Both the position numbers and the translations under genes were made by a program. Of a stretch of 64,000 nucleotides of DNA, positions 33,890 through 43,830 are shown piece after piece (within the stretch, counting starts at the first letter, position 1; each line of letters opens with the position of its first letter). Below the pieces are notes generated by a model. It had not been told where the DNA came from. It saw only the letters and a list, made by a program, of their open reading frames with translations, and made no database searches. Origin of the DNA: Marispirochaeta sp963667435 (GTDB lineage: Bacteria > Spirochaetota > Spirochaetia > JC444 > Marispirochaetaceae); contig OY763414.1 of the NCBI GenBank assembly GCA_963667435.1, positions 1,612,001-1,676,000 on the forward strand, read 5' to 3'.

Positions 33890-35773
33890 TCACTCTTCCA
33901 GTTCATCAAGTTCCTGCGCACCGTCCGCACTGATGATCGGAAGCATAATAAGAAACCGGGCTCCGCCCAGGGAAGAATCATTTACAACCAGGCGACCGGC
34001 ATGTTTATGGGCAATAATGTCATAGGAGATACTCAGTCCGAGACCTGTACCAGATCCAACCTCCTTGGTTGTAAAAAAAGGATCAAAGATCTTGGTTCGT
34101 AAATCTCTCGGCACACCGGGGCCGGAATCTTCAATAACACAGACAATAAAATCGTTCTTAACCAGGGTACTTATCCGGATCTTTCCCTTTACACCCTCGG
34201 GCATGTGTTCTCCCTTGATGGCCTGGGCTGCATTGATAAGCATATTCAGGAGAACCTGCCGGATCTCTCCGGCGTTGCACATGATGGCCGGCAGCGGCTG
34301 AAGCTTTGTTGACACAGTGGTATGGTATTTAAGCTCATTACGGGCAATGACCAGGGTATTGCGTATGGCTTCATTGAGGTCCAGCTCTGAGATCTCACCG
34401 CTTCGATCCTGATAGGAAAAACCTTTCAGGTTATGCACTATTTCCGCCATCCTGTTAATACCATCCTGGGTCTCTGAAAATACAGTGGAAAGGTCCTGCT
34501 GAATAAAGTCAATACCAAGTTTCGCGGCAAGCTTCTCCCTATCGTCCTGATCCAGCTCCGGAATCTTATCCGCATACTGCAAAAGGGACTCACTGTACTG
34601 ATGTATGGTTGAAAAGTTGCTTTGAACAAAACCCAGAGGATTATTTATCTCATGGGCCAGACCCGCAGCCAGCTGACCGATGGAAGCAAGTTTTTCACTC
34701 TGGACTATCTGGTCCTGAGCCTGCTGCAGCTTGCTGTTACTCTCTGTTAATTCCATATTGGTCCGCATCAGTCGGGCATTCAGCTCAATCCGTGCACTTA
34801 TATCCTTTATAATACCGGAATATCCCTTCAGATTACCGGTGCCGTCAAATGCAGTAGAGGCTCCCTCCAGGCAGAAAATCTTCTCACCGTCCCTGCGGCG
34901 GAGAACTATTTCCATATCCTTTATAAAGCTGTTTGTCCGTAGTATTTCGGAATTGAAATCCCACTGACTCGGATCAAAAAATAGGTCTCGAAAGTAAAGC
35001 CCTACAAGCTCTTCTTCCTTTTCAAATCCCAGCATCCTGACTCCGGCGGCATTGATGGCAAGAATTTTTCCCTGACCGTCAGCATGGTAAATCATATCCA
35101 TTGATTCATCAAAAATAGCCCGGTAACGTTCTTCTATCCGGCGCAGTGCAACCTCGGCCGCTCTTCGCCGCTCCATCTGAAGATGATTCATTACCTGATC
35201 CCGGGTGAGAATCTGAAGGGAATCCCGATGACTGCTCAGCGAATCGATATCCTTCTGACTGAAGGGCTTATCCCTGCCGATAAATTGCAGGACACCATAG
35301 ACAGAGTCACTGTTGGCAAATCCGAGAGTCATGGAATTATCTCCCTTTATCCCCCCCAGGAATGAGGTGCAAAGACCTCTGTCAATTATCACCGGATTGT
35401 TGCGCACCTTCTCAAACAGCCGGTCCAGACGTTCAGCAAAGCCGCCCTGGCTGACCTCAAGCTCAGGGATACCGAAACTGGCATTGGGGTCCCGGCTGCT
35501 GAACTGTATATCCAGCATGCGGGGGCCGTCGAACAGAACGATGAGGGAGCTATTGGCATCCAGACGTTCGTTGAGGGTCCGCAGAAGCTCCCGGTAATTT
35601 CTGGAACTCATCATGGAAATGAGACTGGCGGCAAAAGCGCGGCAATCTGCCGATGTCCCCGAAGAACCACCTGCCCTTAACGACATGGACAGACGGGATA
35701 CTCTGAAAGTGAGCACCATGAGAACAGCTATGCCCAGAATGAGGAGTATCATTTCAACATATTGATAGATCAT
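33890..35773 (-). CDS. Sensor histidine kinase with one TM helix and PAS domain
   Basis: 627 residues. One N-terminal membrane helix (about 5-25), a GAF-like region (about 40-195), PAS (about 208-330), coiled coil, HisKA box with LAAGLAHEINNPLGFV (His near 375) and HATPase (about 480-615; GTGLGLSISYDI). It is divergent from a receiver-HD protein gene 78 bases away, and the pair may form a two-component system. The input region sits on the cytoplasmic side if the helix is a simple anchor. Confidence 0.88.
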   Translation of the reverse strand: MIYQYVEMILLILGIAVLMVLTFRVSRLSMSLRAGGSSGTSADCRAFAASLISMMSSRNYRELLRTLNERLDANSSLIVLFDGPRMLDIQFSSRDPNASFGIPELEVSQGGFAERLDRLFEKVRNNPVIIDRGLCTSFLGGIKGDNSMTLGFANSDSVYGVLQFIGRDKPFSQKDIDSLSSHRDSLQILTRDQVMNHLQMERRRAAEVALRRIEERYRAIFDESMDMIYHADGQGKILAINAAGVRMLGFEKEEELVGLYFRDLFFDPSQWDFNSEILRTNSFIKDMEIVLRRRDGEKIFCLEGASTAFDGTGNLKGYSGIIKDISARIELNARLMRTNMELTESNSKLQQAQDQIVQSEKLASIGQLAAGLAHEINNPLGFVQSNFSTIHQYSESLLQYADKIPELDQDDREKLAAKLGIDFIQQDLSTVFSETQDGINRMAEIVHNLKGFSYQDRSGEISELDLNEAIRNTLVIARNELKYHTTVSTKLQPLPAIMCNAGEIRQVLLNMLINAAQAIKGEHMPEGVKGKIRISTLVKNDFIVCVIEDSGPGVPRDLRTKIFDPFFTTKEVGSGTGLGLSISYDIIAHKHAGRLVVNDSSLGGARFLIMLPIISADGAQELDELEE

Positions 35774-35816
35774 GATTCTTTAAGAGTAGTTGAATAAATA
35801 AAAAAATCAAATAAAT

Positions 35817-35845
35817 TTGACTTTATCCGCAGCCTGTTCAACACT
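35817..35845 (+). promoter_or_regulatory. Promoter of receiver-HD gene, leaderless geometry
   Basis: TTGACT (35817-35822), 17 bp, AACACT (35840-35845). The -10 is weak but the register puts +1 at 35852, the A of the ATG. No SD. Confidence 0.45.
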
Positions 35846-35851
35846 TTCAGT

Positions 35852-37087
35852 ATGAGTACCTATAGAGTTCTTTTTGTTGATGACGAGGTTAACATACTAC
35901 AATCCCTTAAACGGGCTTTTTTCAGTTATACAGAATTTGAGGTTGTCACATCGGACAACGCGGAAGATGCGGTGGCTATTCTGGCGACAGAACGGATAGA
36001 TGTACTTGTTTCGGATGAGAAAATGCCGAAGATCGAAGGCAGTCAGCTTGTTGAGTATGTAAAAAACCGTTTTCCCGATGTAATTCGCCTTATCCTGACC
36101 GGATATGCGGATATGGAAAAAATCATCAAAGCAGTAAACAAGGGGGAGGTCTACCGCTACTTGGTAAAACCATGGAACAACGAGGACCTGATAACCACCG
36201 TCCGCAGCGCCGCGGAATTCGGCAGACTTAAACGCTACAACAAAGAACTTGAAGCCCAGCTGAAGGCTCATAACGAATCTTTAAAGAAAGAGATCGTAAA
36301 GCGAACAGCCCATCTTGAGAAAGCACTGCAGGCTGCTAAAAAACTACACAATAGGGTTTATGAAAATTTTGAAGGTACTGTTTCTCTTGTTACCCATCTG
36401 ATCGGCCTGATAAGCCAGGAACACAAGGAGAATGCCTCCCGGGTTGCACGGCTGTGCGAACGGATAGCTCATAAAATGGAACTGGGAAAAGAAGAATCAG
36501 ATACCCTTCGAACAGCAGCTCTGCTCTACCAGCTGGGCTCCCTCTCCAGCAATAATGCTGAGACTGAGGACCGTGCCAAACTGGCAGTAGCCGGAGCAGA
36601 TCTGCTTACCCGGATTTCTACCCTCACTCCAGTGGCGGAACTGATTCGTCATTACAGAGAAAATTTTAATGGAAGCGGAAAACCCGACGGACTGTCAAAA
36701 AAAGACATCCCCCTGGGGTCAAGGATTATTGCTGTTGCAGCGGATTACGTACAACTGTCTTACAGTGGAGAAAACAGCCCGGAAGAGGCCCTGCAGAAGA
36801 TACTGCTTAAGGCTGACACTATTTATGATCCACAGATAACAGAAGTGCTGAAAGAACTGGAAGCCGCAGCAGCAAACACTGCAGGAGCCTCCCAGCAGGA
36901 TGTTCCGGTACAGATAAAGAACCTGGAACCGGGAATGGTTCTTAAGAACGATCTTATCTCAAAGAACGGGGTGCTGGTGATTCCCAGCAATACCCCGCTT
37001 ACTCAGTCAATGGTTGACCATCTTGGAAAAACCAACCTGCTCGATCAGGACGAGACGGTCTACCTAAAGCACAAGCACACCCAGTAG
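35852..37087 (+). CDS. Response regulator with degenerate HD-GYP domain
   Basis: 411 residues. Receiver domain about 4-120 with phospho-acceptor Asp55 (VLVSDEKMP), coiled coil about 125-170, HD-GYP-like domain about 175-325 and an extra C-terminal segment. In the HD-GYP part the expected HD pair reads YQ (AALLYQLGSL), the early His is Asn (ENASRVARL) and GYP reads GKP (NGSGKPDGL). Family-essential metal ligands are therefore lost, so phosphodiesterase activity is unlikely; it may be a c-di-GMP binder or scaffold. It is divergent from a histidine kinase gene, its likely partner. Confidence 0.82.
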   Translation: MSTYRVLFVDDEVNILQSLKRAFFSYTEFEVVTSDNAEDAVAILATERIDVLVSDEKMPKIEGSQLVEYVKNRFPDVIRLILTGYADMEKIIKAVNKGEVYRYLVKPWNNEDLITTVRSAAEFGRLKRYNKELEAQLKAHNESLKKEIVKRTAHLEKALQAAKKLHNRVYENFEGTVSLVTHLIGLISQEHKENASRVARLCERIAHKMELGKEESDTLRTAALLYQLGSLSSNNAETEDRAKLAVAGADLLTRISTLTPVAELIRHYRENFNGSGKPDGLSKKDIPLGSRIIAVAADYVQLSYSGENSPEEALQKILLKADTIYDPQITEVLKELEAAAANTAGASQQDVPVQIKNLEPGMVLKNDLISKNGVLVIPSNTPLTQSMVDHLGKTNLLDQDETVYLKHKHTQ

Positions 37088-37094
37088 TTTTTCT

Positions 37095-38807
37095 TTACCG
37101 GTTCAGCACATCAAGCACGGAAGTCACAACCTCACCAAGAGAAACTCTATAGCTTTCCCCGCTTGAACGCACGGTAAACTCTACTTCCCCGTCCTTCATG
37201 GCCTTATTCCCAAGGGTAATCCGGAGGGGCATGCCCAGAAGATCAGCATCGTTGAATTTCACTCCGGCAGTCTCCTTACGATCATCAAGGATAACTTCCA
37301 GACCGGACTCCATGAGGTCAGCGTAAATCTTCTCCGCCTCTTCGTTGGTTTTAAGCAGATTTACGATGTGTACATGAAAAGGTGCTATGGATGCAGGCAG
37401 CACAAGACCCTTATCATCATGGAATTCTTCAGCAAGACAGGCAAGGAGCCGCCCTACCCCGATACCGTACGATCCCATAATAACCGGCTGAGCCTTGCCG
37501 CTTTCATCCTGGAACGTACATCCCATGCTTTCAGAGTAACGGGTTCCAAGCTGAAAAATATTTCCCACCTCTACTCCCCGCTTAGCCTCAAGGGGTTCTT
37601 TACACTGAGGACAGGCAAGTCCCGCCCTGGCTGATGCGATATCTGCGATGGTTCCGGCATAATCCCTGCCGAAGTTGGTATTCAGCAGATGGTATCCCTC
37701 TTTGTTGGCTCCCGCCACAAGGTTATTGGAGCCCGCCACCGAATCATCAACAATTATCTCAGTATCATGGGCACCTATGGGTGATGCATATCCAGGAACA
37801 AGCCCGCAGGCGGCAATCTCTTCATCGTGTGCCGGACGCAAAGCAAGGGCACCGCAGGCCTTCTGCAGCTTCGCCTCTTCAACATCCAGATCTCCCCTGA
37901 TAATAGCAGTAATAAGCTTTTCATTGCTCTTCGCTTCATCGGCAGGATCGGAAAACCGGCCCATAAGCATCACCGCTTTTGCAGTCTTACGGGCAGGAAT
38001 CCCGAGAAATTCCGACAGCTCTTCGATGGTTTTGGTGCCGGGGGTCTCCTTCTCTTCTATCTCAAGAAGATCCTCGGGGTAAAGCTGCTTGTGGATATCG
38101 GCAACCTGACGGTTGGCGCTGTAATCACAGGACGAACAGAGAATGAGAGTATCTTCGCCAATGGGATTGAGATACATATATTCATGACTGACCTTTCCTC
38201 CCATCATCCCCGTATCGGATGCAACGGCAATAACAGGAAGCCCGCAGCGTTTAAAAATACGGAAATAGGCATGGTAGTGGGCTTCGTACTGTTTCTCAAG
38301 ACCTTCCTGATCCCGGTCAAAACTGTAACTGTCCTTCATGGTGAATTCCCGTACACGAATAAGGCCGGCCCTGGGTCGGGGATCATCTCTCCACTTGGTC
38401 TGAAAATGATAAACCATTGTAGGCAGTTGACGGTAGGTCTGCAGTTCATCACGCATAATGTCCGTAACTGTCTCTTCGTGGGTCATGGCGAGAACCATAT
38501 CGCGGTCGTTGCGATCTTTAAAACGGGAAAGCTCAGCATCGATGGAGTACCAGCGCCCTGTCTCCTTCCAGATTTCCGCCGGATTCACAACCGGCATAAG
38601 GATCTCCAGACCACCGATAGCGTTCATTTCTTCCCGGATAATCTGTTCAATTTTCTGCAGGCTCCTGAAAGCCAGAGGCAAAGCAGAGTAGATTCCAGCA
38701 GCTGCCTGCCGGATGTAGCCTGCCCTCAGCAGAAATTCATGTCCCTTGGACTCGGTTTTCCCCGGTGTTTCCCTCAGGGTCCGCGAAAATAATCCTGTCA
38801 TTCTCAT
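37095..38807 (-). CDS. proS: Prolyl-tRNA synthetase (bacterial type)
   Basis: 570 residues, the length of bacterial ProRS with an editing insertion. Class II motifs seen: motif 2 around TKWRDDPRPRAGLIRVREF (about 136-154) and motif 3 GSYGIGVGRLLACLAEE (about 444-460). The insertion domain, about 225-400, contains the YbaK-like editing region. Anticodon-binding domain from about 475. It charges tRNA-Pro. The ATG at 38807 has only a distant AGGT; a promoter places +1 exactly on it. Confidence 0.96.
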   Translation of the reverse strand: MRMTGLFSRTLRETPGKTESKGHEFLLRAGYIRQAAAGIYSALPLAFRSLQKIEQIIREEMNAIGGLEILMPVVNPAEIWKETGRWYSIDAELSRFKDRNDRDMVLAMTHEETVTDIMRDELQTYRQLPTMVYHFQTKWRDDPRPRAGLIRVREFTMKDSYSFDRDQEGLEKQYEAHYHAYFRIFKRCGLPVIAVASDTGMMGGKVSHEYMYLNPIGEDTLILCSSCDYSANRQVADIHKQLYPEDLLEIEEKETPGTKTIEELSEFLGIPARKTAKAVMLMGRFSDPADEAKSNEKLITAIIRGDLDVEEAKLQKACGALALRPAHDEEIAACGLVPGYASPIGAHDTEIIVDDSVAGSNNLVAGANKEGYHLLNTNFGRDYAGTIADIASARAGLACPQCKEPLEAKRGVEVGNIFQLGTRYSESMGCTFQDESGKAQPVIMGSYGIGVGRLLACLAEEFHDDKGLVLPASIAPFHVHIVNLLKTNEEAEKIYADLMESGLEVILDDRKETAGVKFNDADLLGMPLRITLGNKAMKDGEVEFTVRSSGESYRVSLGEVVTSVLDVLNR

Positions 38808-38813
38808 GGCGTA

Positions 38814-38842
38814 AACCTATCAGTACCGGGAAGTTAGGTCAA
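38814..38842 (-). promoter_or_regulatory. Promoter of proS, leaderless geometry
   Basis: Minus strand TTGACC (38842-38837), 17 bp, TAGGTT (38819-38814). Predicted +1 is 38807, the A of the ATG. Confidence 0.5.
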
Positions 38843-38884
38843 GCTGAAGAGAGTGTCGCCGGAAAACAGGCAAAGGAAATTTTC

Positions 38885-38913
38885 TTGCGTATCAGCGGGT
38901 TAACGTCTATTAT
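38885..38913 (+). promoter_or_regulatory. Promoter of membrane GGDEF gene, eight-base leader
   Basis: TTGCGT (38885-38890), 17 bp, TATTAT (38908-38913). Predicted +1 is 38920, eight bases before the ATG at 38928; no SD. Confidence 0.55.
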
Positions 38914-38927
38914 GATCAACAGCTGCT

Positions 38928-40970
38928 ATGAGTAATATAACGGTTGTCCTGATTATTGTTGTTTCTTCATTCATTTATCTGTTCAGCTCACTGATTCTGG
39001 AGAAAGAAAATCATTTAAAGGGAAATATATGGCTCCCTCACCTGCTCCTGGGAACCGGCTTTCTCCTGACCATGTTCCAGGAGATTATTGCACCGGCAGG
39101 AAGTATTATTCTTGCAAATATGCTGATCTTTACCGGATTCCTTGAATACATTCACAGCACATCCAACCTTCTTAGCCGCAGGTATTCTTATCCTGCAGCC
39201 CTGATTCTTTTGCTGCTTTTTCTGTCCGGATTTATCTACTTCACCTATTTTTCTTTCAATACTATTGCACGCATTATTATATTAGGTGCTGCAATCGGCA
39301 TAAGTGGAACAGGATACTCGGTGCAGCTTTATATTCAGCAAAGAAATACACCTGATAAGCATATTATCCCTTTTATTACTCTTTTCGGAGCCATGGGATT
39401 CGTTAGCTTCATTAGAATTTTTCATACACTGCTTTTAAACAACAATATAACGTCATTTTTGTCTCCAAACAGCAGTAGTTTCTTTTCACTTTTATTTATG
39501 CTGATTTTCATACGGTTTTGGAACCTTTTGTATCACGGAACACGGTTGTTGATTGCCCAGGGAGATCTGCAGAACCAGGTAAGTCTGCAGAAATCGCTCC
39601 TGCACCATATTGAGGGGATGCACGCATATCTGCAGGAGATTGGAAAGAAAGGCAGCCCTGAAGAGTTCTATCCGCTGATCTTCTCCACCATGACTGAAAT
39701 TCTTTTTGTCGATGAAGCAGCCCTTTATCTGTATGATTCCGATGCCCGGAGACTCATCATGGTAGCCAGCACAGGGCTTAAAGCCGATTATATTGAAATG
39801 GCGGGAAATTTCAGGCTTACAGATAACACGGTCAGTGTTCAGGCTTTCAATCAGCGAGATCTGATCGTACGTAAAACGGAAGATTTTCCTGAAGGACCAA
39901 TAAAAGCCGCCCTTCACGGGAGAGGAATACAGAAAACCATCTCCATAGCGGTTATGACTGGAGAGACACCGGTAGGTGCTCTTTCCGCCGGTCTGCGTTC
40001 TGAAGAACCCTTAAGCGAAAATGATCTTGAAATACTTAAAATGCTGGGCAGCCAGAGCGGCACAGCCCTGCATAATCTGAAACTCTACGAAACGATCACC
40101 TCTTCAGAATCAAAATACAGGGCAATCTTTCAGACAGCAGGTGAGAGTATCTTCATTTTTGATCATGACGGCACTATCCTGGATGCAAATGCAGCGGCGT
40201 TGAGGGAGTTCGGGTACAGTCTGGAAGAACTTTCCGGCATGGGAATGAGCAGACTGTATGCAACAGACAGCATGACGGATCTCTACAATATTACGGGCAA
40301 TTCCAATACTACAATCAGCAGAACCAGCAGCTCTGAATCCATGTTTATAACCCGTACCGGGACATCGGTACATGTCTGGATTACCCAGTCCGCCATAGTC
40401 TTTGATGGCAAACCTGCGGTTCTCTCGGTGGTGCGGGACATTACGGAGAGAAAAGACCGGGAGAAACTTCTTACCAGAGAAGCCCGAACGGATTTTCTGA
40501 CCGGTGCACTGAACAGGCGTGCTTTTGAAGATCAGTTTACCCGGGAGTTTAAACGAAAAAAACGATACAGCCGCCCCATGTCGGTCATGATCCTGGATGT
40601 CGATGATTTTAAACAGATCAATGATACCTACGGGCATGAAGCCGGAGACTGCACCCTGAAAGCCCTGGTACAGATTATCAACAATCAGCTGCGGGAATCA
40701 GACCTCTTTGCCCGTTTTGGCGGAGAAGAGTTCATTATCGCCATGCCTGAAAGTGATAGAGAAGGGTCTTGCAGACTGGGAGAGAGAATCCGGGCTGCAG
40801 TTGAAGAAGCTTCCATTAGGGCTGGAGATGCCGGGATATCCTGCACCGTATCCGCCGGTATTACCGAAATAGAGTCTCATGATACTGAAATAGCAGAGGT
40901 TATAGCCAGGGCCGACAAGGCACTTTACAAGGCAAAAACCTCGGGAAAAAACCGGGTGGTGTCCCTGTAA
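38928..40970 (+). CDS. Membrane diguanylate cyclase (7TM-like, GAF, PAS, GGDEF)
   Basis: 680 residues. About seven hydrophobic helices (3-205), coiled coil, GAF domain (about 230-390), PAS (about 395-515) and GGDEF domain (about 520-675) with intact active site FGGEEFIIAM and RxxD-like inhibitory region not clearly present. It should make cyclic di-GMP in response to signals at the membrane or in the GAF/PAS domains. Monocistronic by layout. Confidence 0.9.
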   Translation: MSNITVVLIIVVSSFIYLFSSLILEKENHLKGNIWLPHLLLGTGFLLTMFQEIIAPAGSIILANMLIFTGFLEYIHSTSNLLSRRYSYPAALILLLLFLSGFIYFTYFSFNTIARIIILGAAIGISGTGYSVQLYIQQRNTPDKHIIPFITLFGAMGFVSFIRIFHTLLLNNNITSFLSPNSSSFFSLLFMLIFIRFWNLLYHGTRLLIAQGDLQNQVSLQKSLLHHIEGMHAYLQEIGKKGSPEEFYPLIFSTMTEILFVDEAALYLYDSDARRLIMVASTGLKADYIEMAGNFRLTDNTVSVQAFNQRDLIVRKTEDFPEGPIKAALHGRGIQKTISIAVMTGETPVGALSAGLRSEEPLSENDLEILKMLGSQSGTALHNLKLYETITSSESKYRAIFQTAGESIFIFDHDGTILDANAAALREFGYSLEELSGMGMSRLYATDSMTDLYNITGNSNTTISRTSSSESMFITRTGTSVHVWITQSAIVFDGKPAVLSVVRDITERKDREKLLTREARTDFLTGALNRRAFEDQFTREFKRKKRYSRPMSVMILDVDDFKQINDTYGHEAGDCTLKALVQIINNQLRESDLFARFGGEEFIIAMPESDREGSCRLGERIRAAVEEASIRAGDAGISCTVSAGITEIESHDTEIAEVIARADKALYKAKTSGKNRVVSL

Positions 40971-41075
40971 CAGGCTTTCTGCAAAAATGTCTTGCATACT
41001 CCTGTAACAGAGGAAATACTTACACCATAGCCGTACGTTATGTCGGAAAATACCTAACGCTTCAGGAGTTCAGTA

Positions 41076-41621
41076 ATGCACAGAAAAAAAATGCTGCCGT
41101 TATACGTCTTCATTCTGCTGGCCTTTTTTGCCGCCGGTCTGTTTGCGGAAAAAGATGTCACAGGGTTCTGGAAAACCATTGATGATGAAACAGGACTGCC
41201 GAAATCAGTTATTGCCATTTATACACACAACGATATGCTCTTCGGCCGGGTGGTTATGATCTACGGTGATGACGGAAGAACCATAGAGGATGATATGTAC
41301 CAGAAAAACAAAATCAGCCCCTATCTTGTGGGAAATCCTCCCCTATCAGGACTGGATATTTTCTGGGATCTTGAATACAACCAGCGAAAAGATAAATGGA
41401 CCGGCGGAAAAATTATGGATCCCGGCGATGAAGAAGAAAAACACCCAAAAACCTATGGTGCTGAAATATGGAAAGAGGGCCGAGACCTTACGGTCCGTGG
41501 AAAGATAGCCTTTCTCGGAAGGAACCAGACATGGAAACCCTTCTCTGCATCGGATTTTCCTTCCGGTTTCAGTGTACCGGACTACAAATCATTCCGTCCG
41601 GTAATCCCGGAAATAGACTGA
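41076..41621 (+). CDS. Exported DUF2147-family protein
   Basis: 181 residues. Signal peptide about 1-22. The mature part follows the DUF2147 pattern: VTGFWKTIDDETGLPKSVI at the start, a central YNQRKDKWTGGKIMDPGDEE and a late GAEIWKEGRDLTVRGKIAFLGRNQTW. This is a small lipocalin-like barrel of unknown function found in envelope contexts. AGGAG precedes the ATG. It is convergent with the MFS-HEAT gene eight bases away. Confidence 0.8.
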   Translation: MHRKKMLPLYVFILLAFFAAGLFAEKDVTGFWKTIDDETGLPKSVIAIYTHNDMLFGRVVMIYGDDGRTIEDDMYQKNKISPYLVGNPPLSGLDIFWDLEYNQRKDKWTGGKIMDPGDEEEKHPKTYGAEIWKEGRDLTVRGKIAFLGRNQTWKPFSASDFPSGFSVPDYKSFRPVIPEID

Positions 41622-41628
41622 TTTTTAC

Positions 41629-43830
41629 TCAGCTGCAGCTGCGGCAGATAAGCCAGGCTGCAGCAAGATAGTGCAGCTTGCCCGCCTTCTCTCCAGGCGC
41701 AATTCCCGCCAGCCTCTCAACTTCCTCTCCCGTTCCGGACGGCTGATTTGATTCAGACAGCTCCCCGAGAAGGGCAAAAAAATGGGAAGAAAAGTCCCGG
41801 AGTCCATGCAGATCTACCAGCCGGTGAAGCTTCTCCGAATATCGTGAAGCTTCAATCTCTCCCCGCAGCGACTTGAGTCCTTCTTCGGGATCTCGCAGAT
41901 AGAGGGAGTAATGGCTGTAGAACCATCCATCGAGTCCCAGCAGAACCGAGGCACTGTGTATCAAATCATCATCAACATGGGTATCTCTGCGGGAAATCAG
42001 CTTGTTGAATATAACCGGCAGGGATTCCTTAACCTTCAAAAGCTCCAGAGCTTTAACATAGTAGATAATTTCCCGGGGATTCTGACTCTTCTGAAGTTTT
42101 TCCAGAATTGAAGCTGCCGCCGGATTATCTCCGATAGCCCCCAGAGCCAGTGCAGCCTTACTACGAAGCAGATAATCATCCGATTCGAGAGAATCCCGCA
42201 GCACAGACAGGGCGATATCAAGCATTCCCACAGCTTCGAGTTCACCTGCATAGCCCTTTTCGCCAAGAATACGGGCGGCAATATGGGCAGTGGTGTACTC
42301 CCTGAATCGTATCTCCTGTAACAGCAGCTCTATAGTTTCCTTTTCGGGAGGATATTTTTCCAGTGCCATAAGTGCATCAATTCGTACAAAAAGAATCGGT
42401 GATTCCAGCTGCTCCTGAAGCTCCTTCAGGGTAAGCCGGGTTTTCTGCCTGGACATTGCAGCAATAATTCCCCGCTCCTCTTCGTAGGATGTGCTTCGGC
42501 TGAGTTTGTTCAGATAGTAGATAGACCTGAGCCCCCTGAGGGTCAGAATTGTACCCATGGCATCTCCTATGGGGAGATTCCGTATATCCGGAAGACTTAT
42601 AAGCACCGGAATACTCAGAAGAAAAAACAGGGTTGAAATACCGAAATGGATCTGAAAAGGAATAACAGCCGAGTCGATACGGGACTGCAGATACCCCAGA
42701 AGGAACCCTCCACCTAATGATCCGATCATTCCGAAAAGTCCCCGGGTAATGTTATAGACAATACCAAGGTCCATCCGGTCTTCCGGACGGGTTGTAGAGA
42801 GGAAATATACATCTGCGGTTGCAGGAAATCCCCAGTAGGTAAGCTGTTCAAGAAAAAACATAAGAAACAGAAAAAGCAGCACCCCCCAGGAACTTTTTAT
42901 ATCCGGGGTAATTATCAGGGGGATGAGAAAACAGAGTCTGACTGCATTAAAAAAGAAATAGACCGGTTTAGCTCCTACCCGATCGCTCAGAAATCGCAGA
43001 ATCCCCGCCATACTCAATGCACCCAGGGCCCCTGCAACGGTAAAGTAGACAACCATATTATCTGCCTGACCGTAAATGGTTTTTGCATAGACAACGATAA
43101 ACCCCAAAGTCATACCGATACCGGTATTGCTCAGCATTACCAGCAGCAGGAGCCGGCTGAACTCGGGACGCTTTAACGCCGCCCGGACACCTTGGGTGAG
43201 CGAGGTGTGAATACCATCTGCCGGACGAGGAGGATCAGGGATTTTCAGGGTAAACCCGGCAGCGAAAAAACCGGTGATTACCCCGAGCACTATGAATATC
43301 CCGTACATGTAGAGGGGCGTATCCTTACCCATGATAAACGCCATAAAAATGCCCATGATGATCATCCCTGAAAAAAGGATAATGTTGTTCATGGAAATAA
43401 AAGCACCAAGGTCACTGCTGCGGGTAATATGTCCCTGGATAGGTTTCTCTCCGGCAAGCGCAAGACCTTTGAAGATATTAAATCCGAAAAAGCCGAAGGT
43501 AAGAATGCCGAGAGCCAGATGCATGTTATCCCTGATGCCGGGAATAAGTGTCAGGAGCAGCGGCAGCATTACAAGATAACGGGCCAGCCAGAAGTATCCT
43601 TTGGTTTTTACTGCCCCGATTTTCACCGCCACTCTGCGTCCGGGAAGACTGAAAAGAAAGGTAATTGAGTTCAAGGCAGAGAGAAAGCCGATAAGCCGGG
43701 TACCCGCTCCGAGGCGGATGGCAAAGAGGAAGATAATGTTCCCTGCAAGAAAGCTTATGGAAACTACATTAAAAAGCATAAACAGGTAGTAATTTCGCTG
43801 AGCCCGCCGGAGCTGTCCAATACTAAGCAT
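41629..43830 (-). CDS. MFS transporter fused to HEAT-like repeats
   Basis: 733 residues. Residues about 10-410 are a twelve-helix MFS transporter. After a short linker, about 440-660 consist of HEAT-like alpha repeats (VRIDALMALEKYP, RSKAALALGAIGDNP and similar), and a mixed tail follows. HEAT repeats attached to transporters bind partners or sense load; the known example that comes to mind is in tlcA-type ATP/ADP carriers, but this does not look like one. Substrate unknown. AGGA lies before the ATG. Confidence 0.75.
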   Translation of the reverse strand: MLSIGQLRRAQRNYYLFMLFNVVSISFLAGNIIFLFAIRLGAGTRLIGFLSALNSITFLFSLPGRRVAVKIGAVKTKGYFWLARYLVMLPLLLTLIPGIRDNMHLALGILTFGFFGFNIFKGLALAGEKPIQGHITRSSDLGAFISMNNIILFSGMIIMGIFMAFIMGKDTPLYMYGIFIVLGVITGFFAAGFTLKIPDPPRPADGIHTSLTQGVRAALKRPEFSRLLLLVMLSNTGIGMTLGFIVVYAKTIYGQADNMVVYFTVAGALGALSMAGILRFLSDRVGAKPVYFFFNAVRLCFLIPLIITPDIKSSWGVLLFLFLMFFLEQLTYWGFPATADVYFLSTTRPEDRMDLGIVYNITRGLFGMIGSLGGGFLLGYLQSRIDSAVIPFQIHFGISTLFFLLSIPVLISLPDIRNLPIGDAMGTILTLRGLRSIYYLNKLSRSTSYEEERGIIAAMSRQKTRLTLKELQEQLESPILFVRIDALMALEKYPPEKETIELLLQEIRFREYTTAHIAARILGEKGYAGELEAVGMLDIALSVLRDSLESDDYLLRSKAALALGAIGDNPAAASILEKLQKSQNPREIIYYVKALELLKVKESLPVIFNKLISRRDTHVDDDLIHSASVLLGLDGWFYSHYSLYLRDPEEGLKSLRGEIEASRYSEKLHRLVDLHGLRDFSSHFFALLGELSESNQPSGTGEEVERLAGIAPGEKAGKLHYLAAAWLICRSCS

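Noticed and set aside
37827..38792. 321-codon plus-strand frame opposite proS
   Set aside because: It is antisense to a clear prolyl-tRNA synthetase and has no recognisable motif.
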